A DNA stretch of 64,000 nt from GWA2-66-18 sp964537395 (GCA_964537395.1 CAZIBN010000011.1:1-64000); one strand, 5' to 3'; positions 6,650 to 20,500 are shown, counted from the first letter of the stretch. Translations and numbers: made by a program. The notes: generated by a model not told the origin, from the sequence alone.

Positions 6650-7318
6650 ATGACCATCCGTGGGTGGCTTGCGTCTTCCTATTACGCGCGCACGCGAAAT
6701 AGCGCATTGCTTGCTGCAATGCTCTTTTTGGCGTGCGCCGTCGCGACGTCTTTCGCGGCCCCGGCGCCTAAGCCCGCGCGCGCGAAGGCGGACCTGCGCG
6801 GCGGCCCCGCCGAGCGCCTCGAGGCCGCCGAGGCGGCCCGCTTCCGCCGCCCGGGGGCCCCGGCGGCCGCCGACCTCGGCCCCGCGTTCGCGCGCGAGAC
6901 CAACCCCCAGGTCCGCTACCGCCTGCTTCAGGCCATGGCCGCCCAGGACGCCGGGGCCGCGGCGCCCGCCTTGATCCTCGCCTTGCGGACTGACGCCGTC
7001 CCCGTCGTTCGGGTCGCCGCCGCCCAGGAGCTGGGACGCCTGGAGGGCTCCGCCTCCACCGCGGCCCTCGCCGCGGCCCTGGCCGGCGACGCGGACCGCG
7101 ACGTGCGCTCGGCTGCGGCGGCCTCTTTGGGCATGCACCGCTCCACCGAGGCGGTCGCCGCGCTCGCCTCCGGGGCCGTCGATTCGGACGCTTCGGTGCG
7201 CCGCCTCGCGGCCGTCGCCCTGTTCCGTCAGAACGCGCCGGCCGCCCGGGCGGCCTTGCGCAAGCTTCGCGGCGACCGCGACGCTTCGGTGCGCGCCGCG
7301 GCCGGGGGGAAGCGCTAA
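6650..7318 (+). CDS. Secreted HEAT-repeat protein upstream of the giant gene
   Basis: A 222-residue protein with an N-terminal signal sequence (SALLAAMLFLACAVATSFA before AP) and about five HEAT/PBS-type helical repeats from residue ~50 to the end. The repeat signatures are DAVPVVRVAAAQELGRL, DRDVRSAAAASLG and DASVRRLAAVALF. HEAT repeats of this kind form superhelical protein-binding surfaces. The start at 6650 follows GAGGG at normal spacing; the longer open frame upstream lacks a signal peptide and overlaps the previous gene. Its TAA stop is immediately followed by the ATG of the giant gene with no spacer, which points to coupled expression. A second secreted HEAT protein lies right after the giant gene, so a partner or assembly role is plausible but unproven. 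Confidence 0.85.
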   Translation: MTIRGWLASSYYARTRNSALLAAMLFLACAVATSFAAPAPKPARAKADLRGGPAERLEAAEAARFRRPGAPAAADLGPAFARETNPQVRYRLLQAMAAQDAGAAAPALILALRTDAVPVVRVAAAQELGRLEGSASTAALAAALAGDADRDVRSAAAASLGMHRSTEAVAALASGAVDSDASVRRLAAVALFRQNAPAARAALRKLRGDRDASVRAAAGGKR

Positions 7319-10300
7319 ATGTTGCGAGCGAGACGTTTCGCCGCGGACCTCCTGGGCGCCGCGGTCCTGCTCGTCTCGCTTGCCGCCGTCGCCGCGGCCG
7401 ACTTCGGCGCGCGGGAACTGGCCAACAACACCGCAACGAGCCCGATCAACATGTGCCGGAACCTGACCATCGAGCTGGGCAGCAATTCCCTGGGAACGTG
7501 GGCGGTCCGCACGACCATGCGCAACGCCTCCGACATCACCTCGACCTGGATCCAGCCCAACCTCAACACGAGCTCGGATTGGCGCATCTCCTGGCGCCGC
7601 TTGGGTGCCGACCCCGACGAGCCGGCCGACGGCGTCACTTTGGGCACGGCCACGCGCGCGGGCCTGGCCTCCGGCGTCCTGTGGCGCTCATTCGCCGGAC
7701 CCGGCAGCATGACGGTGGCCGACGGCGAGCAGATCTGGGTCGTCATCGAGAAGTACAACAACAACGACGCGCCGAGCATTCACTATCCCTGCTTCGTCTG
7801 GTTGAACGTGGGCGGCATCACCGCTCACGACGCCGTCACGAACCAGGCCGATCCGAACTATAAGATTCTCTACAAGAACGCGGGAATCGGCGCCGGCGGC
7901 TGGACCGAGCAGACAGGCCGCATGCTGGTCGTCGCCCACGAGTTCCTCGACGGCGATATCCGCGGCAACTCCCACGCCGACCGCGTGGACGGCACCCAAG
8001 GAGACAGCGGCATCCTCTCGAACGGTAAGATGCAGCGGCAGTGGTTCATGCCGCCCAGCAACATCAAGGTGGCCAAGCTCGAGCTGTACGGCCGCCGCTC
8101 CTCCGTCAATGCGTCCGACGAGGTCGACTGGGAAATCTACCGCGACCCCGCCGGCCTCAACACCTTCATCTCCTCCGGCGTCTTCGCGCGCACGAACGTG
8201 GGCAGCACCTTGGACTGGGTGCCGGCGGGCGGCGGCACCCTCATGCAGACGACCTGGACCGCGACGAACATGGCGGGTCCCGTGGTCACCGACCTGACCT
8301 TGATCGGGGGGATCAGCTACGAGCTACGCCTGAAGACGCCGACGGTAAACTCCGTGACCTTCGTGTGGGACTACGCGAACGTCTCCGAGACGGCCGTGCC
8401 CCGGGCCGGCGCCACCTGGCAGGGCACGGCGGGCGTGGGCAAGTACTGGGACGGGAGCGCCTGGCAGAACCTTCGCAACTCGGCCGGGACGGCCGTCGAA
8501 GGCGACTTCCTGTTCAATTTCGTGGGGGACGTCACGGCACCGCAGAGCGAACTGCAGGCGCCCGTCGGCCAGACCGTGGTGTCGCAGTTCACGACCATCA
8601 GCGGCACGGCCTCGGACGACTTCGCTTTGCACAATTCCACCGGCTTGAATTCCGATGCCAACACTCACACCTGGGGCGTCCAGGTGAAAATGAAGAACCT
8701 CGACGCCACGATCGGGCTGGAGTGGTGGCAGGGCGGGAACGTCTGGGGAGCCACCGAGCGCTGGCAGAATATCGGCGCGGCCGACCTCATCGGCCAGCCC
8801 GCCTACTGGTCCACCTCGCCGGCCTCCGGCTTCGGCCTCACCCATAACAACCGCTACGCCCTGCAGATGCGGTCGGTCGACCTCGTCGGGAGCTTCTCGA
8901 CCATCAAGACGTCGACGATCACCTACGACGTCTATCAGACCCCGCCCACCGAGCGCCCGAACTCGGACGTGACCTTGCCTCTGGCGGGCTTCGCGAAGAC
9001 GGGCTCGATCGAAGGGACGGCCCTGGATAACTCCAACGGCGGCATCCTCGGCGTGGAGTGGTTCCTCAGCTCCGGCCCGGCGTATTCGACCTATTTCAAA
9101 AACGGCGCCGAGTGCTGGGGTCCCACCGGAGGCTGCACCGCGCCGTTCGGCAACCCGGCCAATCTGGCCTCGCCGGGCAACCCGAACACGAACTGGACCG
9201 CGACGATCGCGAACGCCGCGTCCAACTTCACGGCCGGCGTCAGCTACAAGATCTGGGGGCGGGCCATCGACGTGGCCACTCCTTATAACTCCGAGGTGGC
9301 GTTCACCACGGTCGCCTTCACCTGGGACATCACCAATCCCACCACGACGATCTTCGGCCCCCTTCACAACGGCGTGCTCGGGATCGGCGCGACCACTTTC
9401 TGGGGCGGCTACTACGACGCCACCAGCGGCATCAACCGCATCGAGTACCGGCTGCATCGCCAGTCCGACGGCCAGTACTGGCTGGGCGGTACGAACTGGG
9501 GCGGCGAGCCCGGAGATTGGGCCGACGCCCAGGTCCACGTGAGCTCGTGGAGCGTGGCTTCGCCGGCATTCTCGGGCGCGGACAACGGCGTATCGTACTC
9601 CCTGGTCGTCCGCGCCTGCGACAATACCGGCAATACCCTGCTCAGCGACTGCGACGACGGGTCTAAGAACTCCAATGTCCAGGCCACTTTCGTCGTCACG
9701 ATCAACTCGGTGACCATCTCGGTGGACGCCGCCAATCCCACGCTCGCAATCACCTCGCCAAACACCTCCCTCGTCAATCAATTGGCGACGATCGCGGGCA
9801 CCGCCTCCGACGCGAGCGGCGTCGACCGCACAGCGGTGCAGGTGTCCACCGGCTGCCCGGGCAACTGCCGGTTCTGGAGCGGCGCCAGCTGGGTCGCGAC
9901 CTCCTCCTTTAACCTCACCGGTCTCCCGGGCTCGCCCTGGTCCTATCCCCTCGCCGCAGCGGCGCTCAAGGACGGCATGACCTACGACCTGGTTTCCTGG
10001 GCGCGCGATCCGCTGGGCAACACCGCGACGAGTTCGACGCGCACGGTCGTCTTCGACGTGTCCTGGCCTTCCGGCACCGTGGTGACGCCCTCGAGCGGCA
10101 GCGCCGTCTCCGCCCTGAACGCGATCTCGGGAACGGCCGCGGACAGCGCTCCCGGCCTGCCCAATCAGGCGGAGCTCGCCGTCAATCAGGTCCCCGGCTC
10201 GCTGTGGTGGGACCCCAACGGCGTCGCCGGCCCGGCCAACCAGTTCAACCCCAGCGGCTCGCCGATCTGGTTTCTTCTGGCCGACAGCGCCGCCGACGGA

Positions 10301-13300
10301 TTGTGGTCCTACAACTCCGCGGGCGTGCCCTGGGGCAACGGCGTGCGCTACCAGATCCTCACCCGCATCCGAGACTTCGCGACCAACGAGACTGGCCAGG
10401 CCGGCCCCGGCCTGCCCGGCTCAGGCGCGATGCCGTCTCCCGTCTTCTACGATGTGGAGCGGCCGACCGCCTCCATCGCCGGGATCGTCAATGGCAGCTT
10501 CGTGTCCAACATCGCGACGGTCGGGGGCCCGGCCTCGGACCTGGGCAGCGGTCCCAACGGCGGCAAGGTCGACAACGTCTATTTCCACCTTTACCGGATC
10601 GGCTCCAACCTGACCTGGCGCTGGGACCAGGGCAACTGGGACGGCTTGACGGGAGACAAGGACGGAAGCATCGTCGATCCGGCAGCGAGCCCTAACTACT
10701 GGAACTCCGTGCCGTACACGCCGCATTTCGCCGGCTCGTCGAGCGGCACCTGGTCCCGCTCGCTGGCGTTCCTGGCGGGCCTTTCCGGCGAGCAGTTCCG
10801 CCTGGTCGTGAGGGCCAAGGACTGGGCCTCCGGCGTGCAGGTGACGCCGTCGACGGTCACCTTCACCTTGGACGAGTATCAGGCCGGTCCGCCCGAGCGT
10901 CCGGCGGCGACGATCTCGAGCCTCAACGACGGCCTGCACACCCGCTCGACCTTCACCTTTGCCACGGGCACCGCCCTCGACAACACGGGCGGCCGCATCA
11001 ACGCCGTGAGCGTGCTCCTGCGCCGCTTCAACAACGTGGGAACGACCAATTACTGGAACGGCCTGGGCTGGGCCGGGACCGAGCCCGCGCCCTGGCCGGC
11101 CGCCGTCGCGACCGACGGATCCTTCAACTCCTTGAACGAGGGCTTCGAGTTCGCCATGCCGTCCATGGCCGAGTGGACGGACAACACGCGACACGACCTG
11201 CGCGCCAGGGCCCGCGACGAGGCCGGCAACGAGACCGCTATCGAGCTGTCCACGCGGGCCTTCACGTACGACACCTACCTGCCGACGGGAACGATCACCT
11301 TCCCGTCGGTCGGCGGCTTCATCTCCCAGGCCGCCTTCGTCTCGGGAACCGCGGCCGACACGGGCGCCGGCATCATCGACCCCCTGCAGGTGCGCGTCAA
11401 GCGCGACTCGGACGGGAAGTACCTGGACCTCTCGGTCGGGCCCACGGGAGATTGGGTGACCTCGGCGGGCGGCGAGATATGGAACCCGGCGACGCTCGTC
11501 GGCTCGGGCCCGACCTGGACGTGGTCGCTCTCCAGCGCGGCCTGGACGACCTCGGTCAACTACGAGGCCAACGCGCGCGCGACCGACAAGGCCCTGAACC
11601 GCCAGCCGGTCTACTCGACCGTCACCTTCAGCGCCGACTTCCAGGCTCCCGCCTCGGTCGTGAGCCTGCCGGTGCACGGCAGCAACGTCTCCAACTTGCC
11701 GCAGGTCACCGGCACGGCCGTCGACAACGGCCCCGCTGGAGTCCTCAACGTGTTCGTCGCCTACCGGCGTCTCGGCGGCAGCGCGGCCTGGTGGAACAAG
11801 ACCAGCAAGGCCTTCGATCTCCCCGACGCCGGGGTGCCGCCGGACGCGCCGTCGGAGGCGTCGAACTACTGGGTGAAGGCGTCCTCGGACAACGGCGTCA
11901 CGGTCAACTGGTACACCACAGGCGCCTCGACGCCGACCTTGGTCTCCGGCACCAGCTACGAGGTGCTCGCCGCGGCTCAAGACAAGGGGCAGAACGTCGA
12001 GGCGCGCCCGGGCGCCCCCGCGGGAGGCACGAACCGGATATCCTTCACCTTCACCGCGCCCGCGCCGGTCAGCACGATCTCCAAGCCCAACGCGTTGACT
12101 CCGCACATCAAGGCCTCGCTGGCGACCTTGTCAGGCACGGCCAACGTCCAGTCGACCGGAGTCTCCGTTCGTCTTAAGGACGTCACTAACTCCGCGGACC
12201 ACCTCGCCTGGAACGGCGCGGTCTTCATCACCACGAACACCTTCAACGGCTACCTGCCGGCGACCTACCTCCCGCCGGACTGGAGCTACACCATTCCCCA
12301 GGTGTCGTGGACGAACCTGCGCCGCTACGAGATCGAGAGCCAGGCCCAAGGCGTGCCGACGGAAAGCCCGTCCCAGGGCCCGCGCGACTTCTTCATCGAC
12401 GATGGCAACCCGTCGGCCGCGATCACCATCCCCGAAGTCATCTACAAGCGCTCTTTGCCCGAGCTTCAGGGCACCGTCTCCGACGACGCTGACGGCCTCG
12501 CGGGCGCGTCAAGGGTCCAGTATTTCCGCGTGCGTCGAATCGAGGAGGGCAATCCTCAATACTGGAACAACGTCTCCACCTACGTCGTCTCGGCCGCCGA
12601 TTGCGTTAGCTCGGTGGACGCGACCTGCCTCGTGCCTAACGTGGGGGCGCTCCCCTCCAACACCTACGGCTACGGCCACGCCATGTTCGCCGACAGCAGC
12701 GCGTTCGATAGCGGCCGCGCCTATACTTCGTTCCTTATTGCCAAGGACGCGGCGGGAAATTCCTTCTCGACCTCCCGCGCATTCACCTGGGACTTGACGT
12801 CCCCGAACTCCGGCATCACCCGCCCGACGGCGTCGTCCCCGGTGCGCTCGTTGTCCACTCTCACCGGCACGGCGTCCGACAACTTCGGCATACACCACAC
12901 GAGCGTTTCGGTGCAGTCGCTGCGCAACGGGCAATGCTACGTGCCTCCTCCGGGCTCGGGCTTCTTCACGGCCGCCTGCCCTTACTGGATCGCGACGTCC
13001 TCCGACCCGAGCGGGAACTGGACCGTCACCGACGCCGCCCTGAACACCGCGCTGGGAGCCTTCAGCACCTGGTACGTTGTCCTGTCGAAGAGCATCGACA
13101 TCGCGCGAAACGAACAGAGCGGATTCGTCGGCGGCGTCTCCTCGCGCACCTTCATCTTCGAAAATATCCCGCCCACGTCCGCCGTCGGCTTCCCCGCGCA
13201 CCTCGGCAACTATCGCGGCGCACAGGTCGGCGGCGTCGGCGCGCCCTTCACGGGTCCGGCGTCGGTCGATCCGGGAGCGCCCTACAACTCCGGCATCCGC

Positions 13301-16300
13301 CGGACCGACATCCGCATTTCCTACATAAGCGGCCCCGATACGTGGTACTGGCAGGGCACGCAGTTCTCCTCCGGAACCGGCGTGACGAACTCGGGCTGGT
13401 TCTCGGCCACAGACAACGCCTGGCAGTCCATCGCGGCCGTTTCCTGGCGAGCCGCGGACACCTCTTACCGCCTCGAGGTCCGCGCCGAGGACGCCTCCTT
13501 CCTCGGAGACGGGACGGCCGCCGGTAATTTAGGCGTTCCCGCGACAGTGGGGACGGACATCGTGGACTTCGTCATCGACGACACGATCCCGACAGTCTTG
13601 CTTCAACAGCCCAACACGACGGCAGTAAGCGCTTTGGCGCTTATTTCCGGCACGGCGATCGGCGACCTCGCGGGCCTCTCCAAGGTGGAACTGCGCATCC
13701 AGCGCCAGGGCGCGTCCGACCAGGACTGGACCGGGTCCTCCTGGACCGCGCTCAACGACCATTACTCGACGGCCACCCTGTCGGGCATCACGGGGACCGT
13801 GACCTGGACCTACGACGACCTCATCGGCGCCTTCGTCAACGACGAGGAGTACCGCATTTATCTGCGCGTCACCGATCGCGCCGGCAACGTGCGCGCCGCG
13901 CCCGGCGGCGGCGATTGGACCTTCCGCTATGACAATCAAGCGCCTTCGTTGGCGATCTCTTTTCCGGGCACGCCGCCCGCCCTTCCGCCCTTCTCGAACA
14001 ACGCGGAGTCCACCCGGATCAGCACGTATACCTGGGGGGCCGTCTCGGACCCGGGTACGACGCCCTCCGGCGTCACCGAGGTCTGGATGGCGATCTCCTC
14101 CGGCTCGGCGCAGGACGTCTGGTGGAGCGAGACCACTCGCTCCTTCTCGGTGAGCCTTTCCACCATTCATTGGTCCACGCAGGTTTATACGGCCGGAGGG
14201 GCGGCGTGGAAATACGAGCCGCCGGAACTGCAGTCGCAGCTGAGCGACGGCGTCAACTACACCGTCTTCGTCTACGCGCGCGACCTCGCGGGCAACACGG
14301 TGAACTACGTCAACGGCATGCTGCCCGGCGCTTCGGCCGCCGGCCAGACGCAGCCCTTCATGTACGACACGGCCCGCCCGACGTCGACCGTGTCGGTCCC
14401 CGTCAACGGCACGGCGGTCAAAACCTTGGCCGCGTTCTCGGGCGCGGCGACCGATCCGGGGGCCAACCCCTCGGGCGTGTTCAAGAGCTACATGGCCGTC
14501 CGTCACACGGCCGGCGGCATCGCCAGCCTCGGCTGGTGGAACTGGGGCACGGGCGCCTTCGACGGCGCGATCTCCGATCCGCCGCCGGCTCCGCCCAGCG
14601 CCGCCTGGACGCAGGTGTCGAGCACGACGGCTCAGGGCCTGAGCAGCCTGGCGTGGTCCACCGCGGTGCCGGTCGGCATGCTTGAGTCGAGCGCGACCTA
14701 TCGCGTCGTCGTGGACGCGCTCGACCAGGCCACGAACCTCCAGCAGAACCCCTCGCCCATCGGCTCGGGCTCCGCCTTCCGCTACGACACGCAGGCGCCC
14801 ATCGTCGTCACGACAGCACCCATCGCGACCGCCTACAACCTCGCCGGCCTCCTGGCTTTGGCCGGTACCGCCAACGACGCCACGACAGGCAACTCGGGCT
14901 TGAGCGGGGTTCAGATCATCCTCAAGTCGAAGCAGATCGGCGGCGGCGGGACCGGCGCCGGCTACTGGAACGGCGGAAACACGAACGCCCTGGGCGATTG
15001 GGACAGCATCGTCGGCACGAAGTACTCGCAGTGGCGCGCGGCCTCGGGCCTGGCCGTGTGGAGCCTGGCCTATCCCAATTTCTCATTCCTCGACTCGACG
15101 CGGTTCGTCGTCTGGGCGCGCGCCTCGGATGTGTCCGGCAACGTCTCCAATACGCCGAGCAATGGCGACCTCGACAACGACCTCAACGGCGGGATCACGT
15201 TCACCTTCGACAACACGCCGCCGACCTCGGGCTCCAATAGCCCCGCGATCTACGTCAATTCCCCGGTCCTGACCGCCATCGGCGGCACCTCGAGCGACGA
15301 CCCCTACGCCGGCGTGCGCCAGCCTGCCGGCGTGGACAAGGTCCGCTATAAGCTCGGACGCTCCGACGGCTTCTACTGGCAGATCCTCGGCGGCTGGCTC
15401 GGCGTCGATCCGGGCTTTGACAACGCCCTCGACGGCCCGGGCACGAACCCGTGGAAGAAGCTCTTCGCCCCCGGCAACTTCACGGACGGCTACCGGTACA
15501 CGGTGCAGTCCCAGGCCCTGGACTTCGCCACCAACGTCGAGCCTGCGCCGGCGTCGTATAATTTCATCGTCGACCTGACCACGCCGACCAGCGTCATCGA
15601 GTGGCCCAGCGAGGGCGCCTTCGTCAGCTCCGTGACCGTGACCATCCGCGGCAGCGCCGAGGATCGCTTCTGCACGTTGAACGGCGGCCTGTGCTCCCCC
15701 GGCATTCGCGACTTCGAGTCCGGCGTGGCGGGCGCCGGCGTGACGGTCGCCGTCGCGGAGATCAACGTCTCCACGAACTGGTGGAACGGCGGGACCTTCG
15801 GCTCGGCGGTCCCCGTCTGGCTGCCGGCCGCGTTCGTCGGCGCCTCAAGCGGCACGTGGACCTTCGCGTTGCCGCCCAGCGCGCTGAGCTCGACCAAGGT
15901 GTACCGGGCGGTCGTGCGCGCCCAGGACCGGGGCGGCAACCTCGATGTCGTCACCTCGACGAAGAGCTTTATCTACGACGCGGCGGCGCCGGTGTCGCTG
16001 GCCACGGCCCCCGTCGGCTTCAACAGCGGCATCACCGCGATCTACGGCACGGCGCGAGACGACAACCCGGGCCAGTTGTCCGGCGTGCGCCTGACCATCC
16101 AGGAGACCGCCTGCGGAGGCGGAACCTGCAACGTCGGGAAGTACTGGAACGGCAGCGGCTGGCAGGGCGTAGCGATCGAGCTCTCCTCCGGCGTCATCGG
16201 CGCTTACATCAGCGGCACGACCTACGGCTGGTCATACGACGCGACGACCACGCAATTCGACAACATCTCGACCTTCACCGTCACCGCGCGCGCCGTGGAC

Positions 16301-17494
16301 GCGGCCGGGAACGTGGAGACCGCGCACGGCGGCTTCGACGCCGAGTTCTACCTGCAGGCGCCGGAGCCGAGCCTGGTCCTGGTCCAGCCCACGCCCCCGG
16401 ACTTCAAGCACTACGGCCCGAACTCGGCCGGGCCGGTCAACACCATCAGCGGCACCGGCCTGAATCTTCGCGCGACCGGCGGCGTGCGCCTGCTCCTCCA
16501 GCGCCTGACCGAGCCGACCAGCTATTGGTACGATCCGACCGCGTCCTGGACCAACGATGCGGCGACCTACACGCCGGTCAATGTCGCCGGCGGCAACTGG
16601 ATCCAGAGCCTGGCCTCGCCGTACACGGTCGACAACGCCTCCTACAGCCTGACCGTTACTCCCGTCAACGCCGCGGGCCTGACCGGCACGCCGTTCTCGC
16701 GCATCTTCGTCTTCGACAAGACGACGCCGCTGGCGGGCTTCACCGTGCCCGCCATCGTCGCCTGCGCGGGCGCCGACGCCTGCTTGAACACTTTGCCGGG
16801 GATCGCGGGCACCGCGTCCGATCCGACCAATAGCCTGCCGCCGTCCATCATCGCCAGCGGCGTGAAGGTGCGCTTGAAGAACCTCGAGGCGAGCACCTAC
16901 TGGAACGAGACGGCGTTCTCGGCCTACGCGCCCGGCGTGTCCGACATGTCGATCGCGGCGGCGAACTTCGCGGGAGGCGGACCTTTCACCTGGAGCACGA
17001 CCACGCTCGCCGGGCCCCTTCTGTTGGACGGCGTGGACTACAAGCTCTTCGTGCACGCGGGGGACAAGGCCGGCAACGACCAGAGCGTCGAGGCCCAGAT
17101 GGCCGCGTTCACCTTCGTCTACGACACCTCGCCGCCCGTCGGCATCCTGAGCCAGCCGTCCTCGGGGCAGGTGTACCTGAACCTGACCACGCTCTCGGGC
17201 GGCGCGAGCGATCCGAACGGCGCCAACGCTAATAATAAATTCTCCGGCGTCCAGCGCGTCGAGCTCCAGATCCGCGAGCCGCACAACGACATCTGCTGGA
17301 ACAACGCCGGAGCCGCCTCGGCGTTCAGCCGGGCCTGCCCCGACGCGCTCAGCTTCTTCACCGCGACCGGGGTCAACCCGTGGAGCTATACGAACGCGTT
17401 CCTGACGCCCGCCTTGGCCTCGGGCAAGCCGTACACGCTCACCGCGCGCGCCGTGGACTTCGCGGGAAACACCCAGATCCTCTTCACGGCGCCG
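7319..17494 (+). CDS. Giant multidomain Ig-like surface protein, N-terminal 3392 residues (cut by assembly gap)
   Basis: Starts with a Sec signal peptide (LLGAAVLLVSLAAVAAA, cleavage near residue 27). An N-terminal beta-rich domain of ~380 residues that I do not recognise follows. From residue ~405 it consists of tandem Ig-like modules of 100-150 residues; I count 23 module starts before the gap. Each opens with a hydrophobic strand after F-x-YD-x(3)-P, carries GTA-x-D, often a YWNG-x-x-W motif, and closes with RA-x-D-x-AGN and another F-x-YD. Such arrays form long extracellular stalks. The frame is open to the N run, and the same module type resumes on the far side, so this is almost certainly the same gene as 17595-41681. 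It abuts the HEAT gene and lies under the c-di-GMP riboswitch. Confidence 0.9.
8533..17494 (+). repeat. Ig-like module array A, first part (about 23 modules)
   Basis: Protein-level tandem repeats inside the giant gene. Module boundaries are marked by F-x-(Y/W/F)D-x(3)-P, for example FTWDITNP, FTYDTYLP, FRYDNQAP and FVFDKTTP. Internal marks are GTASD-like turns and the unusual YW-x-G-x-x-W pair. Copies are diverged at protein level, so they are old repeats rather than recent DNA duplications. Confidence 0.85.
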
Positions 17495-17594
17495 NNNNNN
17501 NNNNNNNNNNNNNNNNNNNNNNNNNNNNNNNNNNNNNNNNNNNNNNNNNNNNNNNNNNNNNNNNNNNNNNNNNNNNNNNNNNNNNNNNNNNNNN
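17495..17594. other. Assembly gap of exactly 100 N within the giant gene
   Basis: A scaffold placeholder. Whole codons end at 17494 and begin at 17595, so 100 (not divisible by three) cannot be the true length if one gene crosses it. The left side stops at the end of an Ig-like module (NTQILFTAP) and the right side resumes near the end of another (ARDNAGNLEV). At least most of one module, roughly 90 residues, is therefore missing, and more if similar modules collapsed in assembly. Confidence 0.97.
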
Positions 17595-20500
17595 GCGCGC
17601 GACAACGCGGGCAATCTCGAGGTCCCGACGACCTCGCAGTTCGTGCTCGACCGCGTGGGCCCGACCATCGTCATCTCGACGCCCATGGCCGCCTACCCGA
17701 ACTACGGCGCCGCGCGGCTGATGCCGACCTTGCGCGGCACCTCCAACGACTCGCCCGCGGGCGTGCGCGAGATCGGGCTCGAGATCAAGGACATCTCCGA
17801 CACGCCGAACCTCTACTGGAACGGCAATAGCGCATCCTGGGTCGCGGGATCGACCTCGGTGATCGCGAACTCCACGAACCCGTGGACCTACGCCGCGCCT
17901 CCGTGGATCGACAACAAGTCCTATCAGCTGCGCGCCAAGGCCATCGACGTGGCCGGCAACGACTCCGGCTTCGGCCCGCCGGTGAGCTTCAAGTACGACG
18001 TCAACAAGCCCTCGACGACGGTCGATGTTCCCAACCAGCCGTTCTACCCGAAGAGCTGGCAGGGCACTCCCTTGGCGGGAACGGCGCTCGACTGGGTCTT
18101 CACGCCGGCGTCGGAGGCCAAGTCGGGCCTGACGAAGGTCGAGATCGCGATCCGCAACGGCACCGGCGACTACTGGGACGGCGGAGCCTTCCTCTCGGCG
18201 CCGGCCTTCCGCACCGTGTCGACGACGACGCTCGACCCCGCCTCCTGGACCTACCCGCCGTCAAATCCCGCGGGCGACGCCTTGCCCGTCTGGAACGACG
18301 GCGAGCAATACACGGTCGACCTGAGAGCGACGGACAAGACCGGCAACGTCGAGAACCTGATCACCTCCGTGTTCAAGTTCGACGCGCAGGCCCCGACGAC
18401 CACGATCAAGACCCCGGCCGATCAGTCCTACGCCGGCGCGTTCACGTTGTCCTCCGGCACCTACGCCGAGGCGACCTCGGCGGCGGGCCTGCAGATCCTG
18501 CTGGCGGTGCGCGATCCGCTGGGCGCGTTCTGGAACGGGACGGCCTTCGTCTCCTATTCCGCGGCCACCTGCTGGCGCCCGGTGACGATCCACGTTTCCT
18601 CATGGACTTATACGGACGCGGCCCTGGCCGCCGCCCTCACTTTGAACGTGGTGCCGCGCACCTTTGAGTTCTTCGCGCGCGGCATCGACGGCGCGGGCAA
18701 CGATAACCGCGGCGTGGTCCAGCCTCTATCGGGCACGGGCAGCGCTCTGCGCGTGGACTATTTCGCCCCGATCGCGGGCTTCGACTTCCCTGCCAACAAC
18801 ACCGCGCTGCCCGGCGGCGTCGCGCCGATCATCGGCACGGCCAGCGACCAGGCGGCAAGCAGCCCCAAGGGCGTGGGCCTGCGGGAAGTGAAGATGAAGG
18901 CCGCGCAGATCGACTCGGTCGGCACCCGCCGCTACTGGAACGGCGGGCCTGGGTGGCAACTCATCGACCCCGGCTTCAACCTGCCGACGTCCCTCAGCGG
19001 CGCCCCGCAGACGGTGCAGGGCTTCCAAAGCCAGCCCGCCGCCATCGACGACCAGAACTTCGACGACGGCTATCGCTACGAGATGATCGCCCGTGGAGAG
19101 GATCTGCTCGGCTTCCAGGACACGGTCTACTCCACGACGAGCTTCGTCGTGGACCGCTCGACGCCGTCGATCACGCTCTTCACGCCGCTGCATGGGACCT
19201 ACCTCAGCACGGGAACCTTCACGCTGTCCTCGGGGACCTTCACCGAGCCGCTGGTCAACGGCCTCGTCGCCTCGGGCCTGTCCTTTGTGAAGGTGCAGAT
19301 CGAGGACATCTCCGACCAGGCGGTCCCCGCGCACGCGGTCCCCGGCGGGCTGCGCTACTGGAGCGGCCTGGCCTGGGAGTCGACGGCGACGAGCACGAAC
19401 GCGCTCGTGCACGTGAGCTCCTGGACCTTGTTCAACGTGCCGACCGACTGGGTGCGCGGCGACGCGTCTCCGAACGGCCGCCAGTACGCGCTCCGCGTCC
19501 TCGGCACCGACCTGGCGGGCAACACGGGCATCTTCCCGAGCTATGCCGTGGCGCTCGCGACGTTCTCCTTCGACGGCACGCCGCCGAGATCGAGCATCAC
19601 GACCCCTCCGGACGGATTCGACACGACGACCATGGCCTCGATCACCGGCACGGCCGTCGACGTGCTCGTCAACGCGTCCTCGGCGGGCGTGCGCACCGTC
19701 TATCTCAGCATCTTCACCGAGATCTCGGGCAACGCCGATCCGAACGGCGGCAACTACTGGAATCAGGCGACCAATTCCTGGGTTCCGAGCGTGGTCATGA
19801 ACCCGGCGACCTTCGTCCCGGCGAGCGGCGAGTGGCAGTTCAACTCCGCCACGCTCAACACGAACCTGTTCGTCGGCTCCTATTACATCCTCAAATCGAG
19901 CGCCACCGACCGCGCGGGCAACTCCATCCCCGCGTCGCCGGCGCCCGGCGCCCCGGACTACGCCCGCGTGCGCTTCCTGCCGCCGCCGTCGGTCACGGCG
20001 ATCACGGCCCCGGTCAGCCTCAAGTACTACAACCAGATCAACGCCATCGCCGGCACGGCCAACGTCGAGACCGCCTACATCGAGCTCAAGCTCAAGCGCG
20101 CCGACACCGGCCAATGCTGGGGCGGCACGACGGCCTTGGGGTGGGGGGCTTGCGTGCCCGATACCGGCACGAACACGCGCCGGGCCTACCCGATCACGGG
20201 CAACTGGGTCTACCCGGTCTCCGGCGAGGTCCTGCCCGATTGGGGCGCGGTCAACAACACGACCTTCACCGTGCAGGTGGCCGGCATCAACTTCGCGGCC
20301 GTGCGTGAGAATCCGGCCAATCTGACTCAGTTCTCCATCGACCGAACCTCACCGACTTCGTCGGTGAGTTTTCCTGCTAGCGGCGGATTCGTCGCGGTCG
20401 CGCCGACCTTGACCGGGCCGGTCGTGGACCCGCTCGGCGTGCTCGGCGTGGGCATCAAGAACGTCAAGATCCAGCTCCAGCGCATCCCCCCCAGCGACAA

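Noticed and set aside
17495..17594. Frame change at the gap as a biological frameshift
   Set aside because: The 100 N are a fixed-size scaffold placeholder, so frame across it has no meaning; both sides encode the same module type.
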